Below are positions 10,991-21,212 of a stretch of 64,000 nucleotides of DNA, piece after piece. Source of the DNA: Flammula alnicola (lineage: Eukaryota; Basidiomycota; Agaricomycetes; Agaricales; Strophariaceae). The notes beneath the pieces are model-generated. The model made no database searches and was not told where the DNA came from. It was given only the letters and a program-made list of their open reading frames with translations. Where the stretch lies: assembly GCA_015499995.1 (NCBI GenBank), contig JADNRV010000086.1, positions 165,477 to 229,476 of the forward strand. Reading direction: 5' to 3'. A program made the translations under genes and the position numbers. Every line of letters starts with the position of its first letter. Positions within the stretch are counted from its first letter, which is position 1.

Positions 10991-12129
10991 TTACCGCCCT
11001 CTGACGAGAGAAATGGCTCGGCGAACTTGGACGACCGTTCCTACGATCAAGCTCGTGAGGAACGCGCCGCTCATGATGAAGGCTGCTTTGGTGTCGGCGG
11101 AATTTCCGCCATCGGGAGTGGGACCCCCGCCGACGTATCTATTCCAGGCGACGAGCAACAGCGTCAAGATGCAAAAGATGAGCGACCTGCTGAGTGGTGA
11201 GTATCATATTTTATAAAACACGAGTACGATGATATGACTAACCAGATCAAGTACGATATCGGAGACACTAGAGTTGTCCAGAAGGTAAGAGCTTTGGGTG
11301 TAGACAAGCTCGGCGACGCCTGCAAAATACAAAGGTATAGGTCGATTAATTCTGCCAATGGATTGGGTCAGCACGAAAGTCGGCGCACCTCGATCCACAG
11401 GTGGGCAATCTTTCCACGATTTAACTTGGACCTCATACTGATGAACACCGCGCTCAGAAGGAACGCGCTGCCGCCACACACACAAGCCGCAATTGTCGAC
11501 GTGCGCGCAAGAGTGCTTTCGGTAACTCCAGGAATTTGAAGCAGCGTAAGGGACAATCTGAGAACCATGTACGTCTCAGTAGTGCACTTGTCAAGAAAAA
11601 AATATTTACTTACGGGCAGAGAACCAGACCTCCCTTGCATACCAGTGTCCATACCTTGATCAGGTCTCTCGCAACGACCTTCCAGGATCGGACTTCGGTA
11701 TCGGCTGGTGGGGGCAGTGACGCTGTTTCTGCGCCAGTCGTCTCTGCTCGATACTCGGCGTAATACACGGGAAGAAGACCTAGCGTAAGGGCCGTCCATA
11801 AAACGATGACGATGGTGTGCCTGACATTTAGGTTCTTCATCTTCTGTCCCAGTTCACTGAGTACGTAGGAGATGAGCTTCAAGTTGTTTAACGAGTCAGC
11901 AGAAATAACAGAACCTTCGGATGCTACGGAGAGACCGAATTTGTTCTTGAATCCAAGATGGCCGAAGCCCAGGATTGTAAGCGGTGACTCGTGAATTCTC
12001 GTCAACCATTTCGTGGGTATACAAAGTTGTTGAAGGAATGGGGAAACCAGGGTTGTAATATTCAGAATGAATTCCGATGTGTAATAGGTTTAGTTTGTGG
12101 TGGAGGAAGAACTTATAAGATACGAACAT
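10991..12129 (-). CDS. Multi-pass membrane protein of unknown function, family member C
   Basis: Exons on the minus strand at 12007-12129, 11614-11945, 11389-11557, 11243-11319 and 10991-11186, exact mirror positions of gene D. Every junction keeps GT-AG and phase. The ATG used in B is ATC here, as in D; the nearest in-frame ATG is at 12129, with another at 12198, giving about 298 residues. Hydrophobic segments and the GGG turn before the last span are as in B. The N-terminal half is almost identical to D, while the last exons differ at several residues. Probably expressed, but the start is uncertain. Confidence 0.6.
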
Positions 12130-12874
12130 GGCACAACTCAAGTGACTATTAATAGATGCTTCTCGAGGAAAGGGTGTTGTTATTATTCGCCGCATCATAA
12201 CGTTTCTCGGGCCTACTTAACATGATCATTATTCGATTCGGTCTGACTTACAGGTACCGCTGATAGGATCTCTACTCTATATATTCTTGTCCGCTTTTCG
12301 GGGTCCTCCCTTCCTCTCAAGTCTGTCTCGGCTTCCCCGTCTTTTCGCTGACAGAGCCCTTGCAACAATCCAGCATCTACTTGTCCTCTCATCTTATCGT
12401 CCCCCTACCACCTGCCCTTCGAGTAGGTGTCAAATTTGCTCATGTCCTGCTCACGTCTTTCAGAACGGCCCGTTAGTGTCAAGCATTAAGAAAACAGCTA
12501 TAATAGACTGATGAGTGCAATACATATTGTTCACTTCATTTGTGCCCTCAAATTGCAGTTGTCAATGTGAAAACGGGAGAAAGGAAGGGCAGGTGGTAGG
12601 GGGACGATAAGATGAGAGGACAAGTAGATGCTGGATTGTTGCAAGGGCTCTGTCAGCGAAAAGACGGGGAAGCCGAGACAGACTTGAGAGGAAGGGAGGA
12701 CCCCGAAAAGCGGACAAGAATATATAGAGTAGAGATCCTATCAGCGGTACCTGTAAGTCAGACCGAATCGAATAATGATCATGTTAAGTAGGCCCGAGAA
12801 ACGTTATGATGCGGCGAATAATAACAACACCCTTTCCTCGAGAAGCATCTATTAATAGTCACTTGAGTTGTGCC

Positions 12875-14013
12875 ATGTTCGTATCTTATAAGTTCTTCCT
12901 CCACCACAAACTAAACCTATTACACATCGGAATTCATTCTGAATATTACAACCCTGGTTTCCCCATTCCTTCAACAACTTTGTATACCCACGAAATGGTT
13001 GACGAGAATTCACGAGTCACCGCTTACAATCCTGGGCTTCGGCCATCTTGGATTCAAGAACAAATTCGGTCTCTCCGTAGCATCCGAAGGTTCTGTTATT
13101 TCTGCTGACTCGTTAAACAACTTGAAGCTCATCTCCTACGTACTCAGTGAACTGGGACAGAAGATGAAGAACCTAAATGTCAGGCACACCATCGTCATCG
13201 TTTTATGGACGGCCCTTACGCTAGGTCTTCTTCCCGTGTATTACGCCGAGTATCGAGCAGAGACGACTGGCGCAGAAACAGCGTCACTGCCCCCACCAGC
13301 CGACACCGAAGTCCGATCCTGGAAGGTCGTTGCGAGAGACCTGATCAAAGTCTGGGCACTGGTATGCAAGGGAGGTCTAGTTCTCTGCCCGTAAGTGAAT
13401 ATTTTGTTCTCGATAAGGGCACTACTGAGACGTACCTGGTTCTCAGATTGTCCCTTACTCTGCTTCAAATCCCTGGAGTTATCGGAAGCACTCTTCCGCG
13501 CACGTTGACAATTGCGGCTTGTGTCTGCGGCGGTAGCGCGTTCCTTCTGAGCGCAGTGTTCATTAGTATGAGGTCCAAGTTAAATCGTGGAAAAATTGCG
13601 CACCTGTGGGTCGAGGTGCGCCGACTTCGGTTCTGACCCAATCCACGCGCAGAATTAACCGATCTATATTTCTGTATTTTCCAGGCGTCGCCGAGCTTGT
13701 CTGCACCCGAAGCTCTCGTCTTCTGGACAACTCTAGTGTCTCCGATGTCGTACTTGATCTGGTTAGTTATATTATGGTACTCGCATTTTATGAAATATGG
13801 TACTCACCATTCACCAGGTCGCTCCTCTTCTGTATCTTGACGCTATTGGTCGTCTCCTGGAATAGATACATCGGCGGAGGTCCCACTCCCGATGGCGGAA
13901 ATTCCGCCAACACCAAAGCGGCCTTCATCACGAGCGGCGTGTTCCTCACGAGCTTGATTATAGGAACCGTCGTCCAAATTCGCCGAGCCATTTCTCTCGT
14001 CAGAGGGCGGTAA
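12875..14013 (+). CDS. Multi-pass membrane protein of unknown function, family member D
   Basis: Exons 12875-12997, 13059-13390, 13447-13615, 13685-13761 and 13818-14013, about 298 residues. The B start codon is ATC here, so I chose the in-frame ATG at 12875; 12806 is an alternative. The exon 2 frame is conserved in sequence in B, C and E well before the MKNLN methionine (13164), which supports an upstream start. About five membrane spans are likely; no enzymatic motif is seen. It is head-to-head with C, about 745 bp between the chosen starts, so the two may share the palindromic upstream region as promoter. Confidence 0.65.
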
Positions 14014-14441
14014 TGTTGCTCACGCAGCCACATCGATACCCGTTGCGAAGCTCGGTGGAAACCTTGGATATTCCATTCGAGCTCTGTCCGCGTTTTAAAT
14101 TCCACATTTGCTATCAGTTTCCGAATCACTTTTGCTTTGCTTTGCTGTTTTCGTATGTACGCTATTGTTCTGCTTTTACTTGAGGCTTTCTTTTTCCCCC
14201 TTCTCCTCTGAAATGTCGCTGTGTATGTAGCTCGCATCAGAGTTTTCGTTTGCAGGCAATAACACGTACTTACCCTTGTCATTGGCCACTTAGGCCGGTT
14301 GATGGAAGGCTTGCGAGAACAGCACTTAGCGTGAACTATGCAAGGACGAAACTGATCAAAGGGTAGGTTACACGGGTCACATGTCACATGGCCACCACTC
14401 TCTACGGTGAACGTTCATCCTAACGTGCCACTAAGAATCCA
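14014..14441. other. Conserved 3' flank of gene D
   Basis: Matches 2007-2400 closely. No gene seen; contains the T/C-rich run and the block with GCGAGAACAGCACTTAG. Confidence 0.55.
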
Positions 14442-16283
14442 TTATGTGGAAAGCCCCTCGTCGTCCATCGCTTCGGATTTGACGACGACGATTTGAGCCT
14501 CACTCTGGTCTAGTCGTGGTCCTGTGCGCGCGTTTGTATTTGGATTGGGCCTCAAGTCTGACTTTGCCTGCGAGCTTGGTCCAGGGGCGGGGGCGGAGAT
14601 GGTACACGGGTCTGCGAGGGGGTGGTAGTGGGGACGGATGGCTGGCGCCCCGGCTGGGATGGGGATTGGCGTTGGATTTTGGACTGAGACTGGGACCGGC
14701 GTAGCCATGGCGGACGCGACGCATCTTCCTCCTGCTCGTACTAGCTCGTACTGTGTCCGCCGGCGTTTCCGTAGCGGCCCTTGGACGCGAATGCTTCCGG
14801 CCGGTGTGGTGCCAGGTGCGTCCTCGCCTACTAGTATCGCATTCTCGCCATCAGTACTCTCGGAGGCGACAGCCACAGGATATGTGAATGCTGCATGATA
14901 GCGCGAGCACGTCGATGCCAACGCCGATGCCGATGAGGAGGTAAAGGCGGATGTGGAGGTGGATGCTGATGTGGAGAGCCGAGTCAGTGCAGGTGCCCCG
15001 GAGAGTACTTGCGGGGACAACGTACGTTGTGCATGGGCTTGGGCCTGGGGCTGGCACAAGGAGAGCTGGTCCGGGTAGCCGTGGTATTGCGCTAAAGTCA
15101 CAGATGCAGTGGCAGCGACGGCGACGGCATGTTGGTGTTGGTGCAGAGCATGTTGGGCTTTGGGTGCTGACCTGGCCGATGGTCGTCTCTAAGCCTACAT
15201 GTCAAAAAGTCAATATATGTGCGCATCGAGAGCAAATGAACGCACCTCTTCCAACATCCTCACCGCTCCAACTCCTTTACTGTCTGCCTCAGCCGCTCAT
15301 TATTCTCCTTTCGTGATGCGTCCTTCTCCCTCTTCACCGCCTCTTTCTCCTTCCGCAACGCGTCGTTATCCCTGCTCGGCATCTTATTCGCCGCCACCAC
15401 TACCTCACTCTCCTTCTTCAACGCCTCGTTCTCCCCCAATTCTCCACCCTCACCCGGCGTTTCGACAAATCCCACTCGTCTACGTCCAAAGGCCGTGTAT
15501 CTGCGCCGCCGCCTGCGCCGCACACACCTGCCGCTCTGCCTCGAGGGTACGCGCGTAGTCGTGGTGCAGCGCGACGACGGCCTGGCGCACGGTGTGCGCG
15601 AGGAGGTTTCATGCGGACTCGAGTGCGTCGCACATGAGGGGCGGTCGTCGTCGTTGGAGGTGGGGGTCTGGGTGTTAAGAGGCGGGTGGGATGGTGATTG
15701 GCGTTGGGAGGGTCTGGGATGGGGCGCTCCTTTGAGATGTGGTTGCAGTTGGCACGGTCATTGGGAATGGGGTCCTTGAAGTTGGGGGTGTTGCGAGAGA
15801 GGATGGTGTCGCGAGAGTCTTTGGAGATGGGGATGGGGTTGGGGTTGTGAGGGTGGCTGGGAAGGTACATGTATCGATGGTTGGAATACCGGTTGGGAGT
15901 GACGATGTGCGACTGCCGGAGGTGGGTTCAGAAGCGTGCAGTGAGAGGATCCTGCCTCAGCCGCACTCATCCATCGGGTATGTGAGGGGTCTCGAATAGG
16001 CCGCAGTGGTGGTGGCGCCGGTGAAGGAGGAAGAAGGGGCTAAGGCTGAGGGGAGCTTGATGGGCGGCATAGAGAACAAGATGGGCAGGAGCGTAGTGGT
16101 GCCGATGCTGGCGGCCTTGGTATTAGCGGTATAAGAAGCAGGAGATTGTGAGTACTCGTGCCGGGGGTCCATGGCCAGGCACGGATTCAAGTTGGAGATA
16201 GCCATAGCGAAAATGACATAAAGCTGAGCAAACACCTCACGAATGGCGCGCACAACGGCTGACAAGGAAGGCTTCCGTTCCAC
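14442..16283 (-). pseudogene. Proline-rich / coiled-coil protein locus, copy 3 (most complete)
   Basis: From right to left on the minus strand: an N-terminal Ser/Thr/Pro segment (MDPRHEYSQSP region near 16170), Pro/His-rich blocks, an ADTRPLDVDEWDLSKR-type block, a strongly charged heptad-like segment (15260-15450, rich in KKE, RKE, KRE) that should form a coiled coil, and a C-terminal part with a RKRRR run and VVVKSEAMDDEGL. A splice-like GGTGAGG follows the coiled coil at 15240. Frame changes near 15950 and 15480 without good introns make me doubt that it is intact. Possibly a nuclear protein from its basic tract. Family unknown. Confidence 0.4.
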
Positions 16284-17159
16284 GAATAGTGAACTTTCTA
16301 TTATATTCTCATAGGCTTATTTAATTTTATTTATGTACCATCGGTTCGCGCACTGCAGCACGGACATATATCATTATGGCTCTCCACTCTCGTCGTTAAT
16401 CCGCGGCGGCTTCGAAAGCCACGCAGAGCACAAGGGGTTGATGCTTCTTACATATTCAATTATGTTCCATATGCACCAGTCTTATCAAGGTGACAGACGC
16501 CGCTGAAGGTGTGCTGATGCGCAGCACGTTGACACCTGTTGACACACATACTAGGAATTTACACCATTATGCGGGGTGTAACGTTATACTAGCCCTACGG
16601 CAGACTCGGCGTGCTATGACCACCCAAATACCCGTCGAGAAACCGAGACAGTCGGATCTGTGGCTTTACTGCGATATGTCATTGCACAAGTACACCTGTA
16701 CTTGACATGTGTTCGTCACACGGCCTTGGTGCTTGCTTCCAAATGTATGGCAAAGCACTGAGCCTTGAACACAGGCAATCGTCCCTGCCTAGTGAAATCC
16801 TTGCGCACCGCGGTACCGGTATAATTATCCCTTGAGATCTAAAATTCTCTAAATCGAAAGGCCTGAGTTATGGTCCTCTTCCGCAAACCGTTCCTCGAGC
16901 CTTGAAAACACCCAAATTTCTACCAATCGAAGATCATGACGAGTCCTCGGCTCGTTCTCAAGAGCATTCAAATTTTCAGACTGACTCTCACGTTGTCAGA
17001 ATCATCCGGCCGCGAAATGCTATGTAGATTTTGTTCCATTGATTCTAGATTGTACGTATGATTGGAAAGGCTCTTCCGATACAGCGAGTAATCGATCTAT
17101 CCTGAGCTCTTTGTATACCAACGTGAGACCCTTTCTAAATTTAACTCTCGCACAGGAAT
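16284..17159. other. Intergenic, duplicated; possible upstream exon of F2
   Basis: Matches 4220-4930. A short frame starting MTSPRLVLKSIQIF (about 16936) could be an N-terminal exon for F2, but no junction can be proved. Otherwise no gene is seen. Confidence 0.4.
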
Positions 17160-18011
17160 GACCTCGTCGGAACGGGTATACCGTGTGGACGGCACTTACT
17201 CTTGGCCTTGCTCACTTTTATTACACAACGTGGCGATTAGGTCAATCCCAATCAATGACCAAAAATCCTTCACCAGATAGGTCAGCCTCGTCCCTCGGGA
17301 TCGACGTCGCTAATGTATTCCTCGTTTACGCCAAGTGGTGGGAGCTGATGAGAGTCTGGAAACTGGTGCGCCTTGGGTGTGCACTTCTACCAAGCTTCTA
17401 CTACCGTACGCATGTGTAAATCATTTATACTGGCAACTGCTTTATATTTATAACTCCAACACAGGCTCTCGATTGCATTTTTTCAGCTTGATTCTGTCAT
17501 CAACAACGTGCATGGGCGAACGACTGCTATTTCCGCGTTTATCTTCTCGAGCACCGGCCTTGCTTTAAGCTGCCTATTCATGGCAGCGAAATCCACATTC
17601 AAAGATAGAAATTTTCGAAACAAGTGGGTTGAGGCATGTATCTTCCCCAATAAATATACCTATTCGATGTTTCAATGATTCTTCAGGCATCTCGTAGCGG
17701 ATTTCAGACGGTGGAGGCAGTCGAATTCTGGGCTCTTCTCGCGCTACCACTTTCCTCGCTGATTTGGTGAGTCGCGGCCTTATCATCTCTAGAAGGGATT
17801 GCTAATCTGGCGTTCAAGGTCAGTTTTGTTCTGCGTATCCACAATCCTCACTGTGGTCTGGACAGAACAAAATGGCGGAGGTGTCCCAAAAAATGGAGAT
17901 TATAACGTTGGACAGGCCACTTTTGTATCGAGCGCGAGATTTCTAACGACATTGACTTTGACAATCATCGCTCAAATATATAGAGCCGTGAAAATGTTCA
18001 GACAGCCTTGA
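17160..18011 (+). pseudogene. F2, divergent relative of the membrane-protein family
   Basis: Shares the family plan: a first segment with WTALTLGL and FYYTTW, an exon ending TGGGTTGAG, an exon ending SSLIW, and a last exon (to TGA at 18011) with a GGGVPKNGD turn and a final hydrophobic span. The donor after TGGGTTGAG is GCATGT, while F1 has GTATGT, so splicing would have to use a GC donor. The ATG at 17158 reads a different frame from the transmembrane segment, and an in-frame stop precedes that segment. Either an upstream exon is missing or the gene is dead. Confidence 0.5.
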
Positions 18012-18173
18012 TTTAAGAGATAAATTTCGGTCTTTCAATTTTTTCAATTACTAGTAGATGCAATTGTCGCTTTATTATTTTCTTCCCGCATCTTTCAATG
18101 ATGTTCTCCAAATTTGATATGAAAGTAAACAAGTATTCTGAAAATGTTCAGGTTTGTACTACAGGACAGTACT

Positions 18174-18286
18174 TCTTGGGAATATACTCGGACATTCCAC
18201 GCGGCTCGATTGACTCAAGCGCTCACCGAGCGTTTATCTCGCTGACTCAAATCTGCACAGCCGCTTTATTATTTCCTTACTTAGTA
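18174..18286 (+). repeat. 5' LTR of the copia element, first part
   Basis: Bases 1-113 of the 221-bp LTR, beginning TCTTGGGAATATAC, match 25398-25510. The rest continues at 21013 after the inserted element. Confidence 0.9.
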
Positions 18287-18299
18287 CTTGTGTTAGTGG

Positions 18300-18317
18300 G
18301 CCACCGCTTTGCGTGGC
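18300..18317 (-). repeat. Stem-loop near the 3' end of the Helentron-like element
   Basis: GCCACCGC-TTT-GCGTGGC on the plus strand forms a 7-8 bp stem with one mismatch. Its location 13 nt from the element end fits the replication terminator hairpin of Helitron-type elements. Confidence 0.5.
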
Positions 18318-18465
18318 AGTACGACTCTTTTCCTTTTTGATATTTTGATGTTTTTATTTTTATTCTTTATATAACTTAATTTTACTGATAGTATGTCTAC
18401 TTGAACAATAAATAAATTTTATTTATAAATTTATAAATTATTATTTAATTAAATAACACCATGAT

Positions 18466-18505
18466 TGTTTATGTCAGCACTTTTTTCGAAGTGCTGACAT
18501 AAACA
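18466..18505. repeat. Hairpin with 17-bp arms
   Basis: TGTTTATGTCAGCACTT is followed after 6 nt by its exact reverse complement. A related single arm (TGTTTATGTAAGCACTT) recurs at about 18761 in the same orientation as the left arm, so the hairpin may derive from terminal repeats of a small deleted element. Confidence 0.6.
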
Positions 18506-18585
18506 CTCAAATTTAAATTTATTATTTTAATTAAATAATTTAAGTTATGTGATTTAATATGTGAGACATAGAGGAGCATCTGGGG

Positions 18586-18614
18586 ATCTCGAAGCCTTCA
18601 GAAGGCTTCGAGAT
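18586..18614. repeat. Near-perfect 29-bp palindrome
   Basis: ATCTCGAAGCCTTC and its reverse complement are separated by one base. Function unknown; it lies inside the Helentron-like insertion. Confidence 0.6.
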
Positions 18615-18855
18615 GGCGGGAATGATCAAGTCTATTATTAGATGCTACATATTGGGTGATATCCGCATTTTTCAGGCCAAATTTTGGCCTGAAGGATCGG
18701 CCTGAAACTCTATATAAACCACACAAGAAACCGAGAAACAGCCAGGTACTTCCTACATAGTTGTTTATGTAAGCACTTTATTGAACATAGAAAGACTATA
18801 ATAAACTAATAATGCATAATTAGACTCCATCAGCAGCTGTGCACGGTCTTGTGTA

Positions 18856-20394
18856 TAGTGTTGCCGAAGTTCAGTTCAGTCCGGTTCTTAGCGCTCTTGG
18901 CCTGAACCGAGAACTGAACTGTTAGAAAATTTGCGGGACTGAACTGGACTGGACAGAACCGCTTAGAACCGGTTCGAACTGCTGAACTGGTAAAAAAAAT
19001 TGAAAAGCAGAAATAAATTAACTGTAAGTTCAGAAGATGTAAAATAAACTCTTTCTCAGTCAAAATGTAAATATTTCTTCTTTTTTTGAGGTGTTCTGTG
19101 GGCAGAAATTAGAAATGTCGTGAAGATTTGCATGTTCGGCATTAACCGACTACTTTTAAACTCCGGAACACATGCCGTGAAGCTTCTCAGAGAGCGTGTT
19201 TTGGCGTCTTCGGAGGTTTTCCACCCATAGTACTGGGTATCTGAAAGAGGAAAAAGAAAGAAAAAAAGAGAAAAGAAAGGGGATAAGGAGAGGTTACTGT
19301 CTCAGATGGCGCATTCAAGACAATGTGGTTAATAGGCTAATAATAATAGCATATAGCAGTATTTAGTAGTAGTACTGCTATTTATTCACAGGTGCAGCAC
19401 CTGCAATTGTCTACACCTCAGGCACCTTAAATTGTCTACACCTCAGGCTGCATCCTTCTGTCCTTTCACATTTTTTGCACAGAATGGCTGCGCGAGTCAG
19501 AGTTGAACATTGAACGTTGGATGCTCAACCTTTTGTCTTCTCGTGAGGGCCGTGAGTGGGAGAATTGGATGTGTTTGCTGAATTAGACGTGCTCGCCTCC
19601 ATAAGCATTTAACGGGGGAAAATGATGATAACCCAGCGATTGACGCGCATAATATACGTTCATCTAAATGGAGGCGTGAGAAATGGTGGACATATTGGGC
19701 CAATGTTATCAGCCATGGCTGATAACATTGACTGTGGTCGATAACATTGGCTTTTTTCGCGCCATTTTTAGACTCAAATAAAAAATTCTAAAGAGACAGT
19801 TCTCACCTTTATGGTCTTATCTACATGTCTGCAATATTTCATAGTTGGAAACTAAAATTTGATTCCAAGAGAGCACCTAACTTCAACATGGCTGATAACA
19901 TTGGCTGGTGGTCGATAACATATTGATTTTTCACGGTTCGTCAAGCCCTTCAAAAAAATTTCCAAAGTGACAGTTTCCATTAAAATGTAAAGGTCTACAC
20001 TGCTACAAGGTTTTGTAAAGAGAAACAATCATTTGCGTCTAGGAGAACAGCAACAATATTCTCAAGACATCGAAATTGTGGCTGTGCATGGCTGATAACA
20101 TGCCGTGGCTGTGCGTGGCTGATAACATACCCAGCACTATGGGCCATTAACCTCTTCGGATGATTTGTACTTTTCTCTGTCATTTCGCAGTTGATTTCCA
20201 AGATTTTTTCTTATTCTTGGAGGTCGGTTCTGACCGGTTCACAATCGGTTCGGGCATTTTAGCCAAATGTCCGAACCGAGAACCGAACTGACAACAGAAA
20301 TTTGAGAACTGAACAGGACTGAACTGAACTTTCAGTTCGGTTCTGTCGGTTCCAGTTCTCTGCGTCAGTTCAGAACTGAACTTTGGCAACACTA
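18856..20394. mobile_element. hAT-like element, non-autonomous, nested in the Helentron-like insertion
   Basis: Ends are TAGTGTTGCC (18856-18865) and its exact reverse complement (20385-20394), followed by further inverted similarity (AAGTTCAGTTC). A perfect 8-bp target duplication CTTGTGTA lies at 18848-18855 and 20395-20402; 8 bp is the hAT size, and TIRs of the form YAGTGTTGCC are common in that superfamily. Length 1539 bp. The subterminal zones (18866-18990, 20210-20384) are packed with CAGTTC/GAACTG and GGTTC motifs in both orientations, typical of transposase-binding repeats. No transposase frame is visible. Confidence 0.85.
19701..20132. repeat. Perfect 30-bp palindrome and dispersed GATAACAT motifs
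   Basis: Bases 19701-19730 equal their own reverse complement (centre CCATGG). Copies of the half-site GGCTGATAACAT or GGTCGATAACAT follow near 19740, 19893, 19913, 20092 and 20116. They may be internal binding sites or the remains of an older insertion in the hAT-like element. Confidence 0.7.
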
Positions 20395-20827
20395 CTTGTG
20401 TACCAGCGTGTCTCCTTGTCTGACAGATTCCACTCTTTGCCTGTGACACTATACCACACAGTGTGCTTGACGCATATCTGAGCTCCTCCTTCCGAGCGTC
20501 TGGTCAGATTGGACTGCTCCAATGGATGTCCTGAAATCACCATGCATATCAAATTGCATGGTTAGTGTGCCAGAAATCTATGCAACTAAAAATAGATGTA
20601 ACTACCGCGATGCCCTGCCGGTCCGGTTTGCCATCACCGCATGAACAAAAATAGCTATGTCATCCAGACTCAATAATGGATCCACCCTTTCCCATTTCCT
20701 CTTGCATATAAAAGTGGTATCATTCTATTCAGAAATACAAGTAGAATATGTATATGTAATTTAATTGAGGCCAAACCGTTCCGTGCAGTATCCAGCAGGC
20801 TGAAAGCTGTAAAGCTATTTTTAAATC

Positions 20828-20927
20828 ATGAACAGCATGGCAGCTGCTTACAAATGTGATGCCATCAAAGATAAGGGCATGAACAGCATGGCAATGCTTA
20901 CAAATCTGATGCCATCAAAGATAGGGG
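20828..20927 (+). repeat. Tandem repeat, two units of 51 and 49 bp
   Basis: Each unit begins ATGAACAGCATGGCA and ends with ATGCCATCAAAGATA plus a G-run. Located between the hAT end and the Helentron-like 5' end. Confidence 0.8.
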
Positions 20928-21012
20928 ACCAACAAGGTCGCTGCAAACCTGTTTTTTTGCTGGTTGCTGTAGATTAAAAGAACTCCCTTTTACTTACGTA
21001 AAAGAGTCGTAA

Positions 21013-21120
21013 TTTTGTAGTACTCAGTAGTATATTCTAGATACTATGTAAAAAGGTATATATACAGGTCTCAGAGAGGCTAATATATTTTTTTACAAGT
21101 TTCTATCTACATTGTCAATA
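21013..21120 (+). repeat. 5' LTR of the copia element, second part
   Basis: Bases 114-221 of the LTR, ending TTGTCAATA. It holds a TATA-like GTATATATA tract (about 21056), so the insertion separates upstream LTR sequence from the likely core promoter. Confidence 0.9.
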
Positions 21121-21212
21121 GGTTATGGGCCCCGAGCCAAACTAATCTCATTAAAAGAACGACCTCTGCTGCTATTTTCGCCCTCATCTATCTTTAACTC
21201 ATTCACACGACC

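Larger units (their letters stand above)
10991..14013. repeat. Large inverted repeat (palindrome) carrying genes C and D
   Basis: Arms 10991-12420 and 12584-14013 pair so that x and 25004 minus x correspond, and this holds at every exon boundary and at both stop codons: no net indel in 1430 bp per arm. The 163-bp spacer (12421-12583) is unpaired and contains a piece also found upstream of gene B. Identity is near complete close to the centre and falls towards the outer ends, where the last exons of C and D differ by several residues. Weaker homology between arms continues outward to about 10640 and 14370. Confidence 0.9.
13362..18173 (+). repeat. Direct segmental duplication, unit 2 (partner 1344-6035)
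   Basis: Contains D, coiled-coil locus copy 3 and F2 in the order seen in unit 1. The match is broken at 18173 by the copia element and resumes at 25619. The empty site in unit 1 (5798-5806) confirms the insertion point. Confidence 0.85.
18287..21012 (-). mobile_element. Helentron/Helitron2-like non-autonomous insertion
   Basis: Inserted in the copia LTR between an A and a T without evident target duplication (the last A could belong to either side). Read on the minus strand, the 5' end carries a 12-bp motif TACGACTCTTTT (21000-21011) one base inside the junction. The inverse complement of this motif sits near the other end (18320-18331), followed by a stem-loop (18300-18317, stems GCCACGC/GCGGTGGC-like) and a 13-nt tail ending CAAG. 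Offset inverted repeats plus a 3' hairpin and no target duplication are features described for Helentrons. No Rep/helicase frame is present, so it would depend on an autonomous partner. A TA-target DNA transposon is less likely because 33 bp lie outside the left repeat. Confidence 0.55.

Noticed and set aside
18320..21011. Tc1/mariner-type element with TA target sites
   Set aside because: The 12-bp inverted motif starts with TA at both ends, but comparison with the intact 3' LTR shows that 33 more inserted bases lie to the left, with a hairpin, so the true border is 18287.
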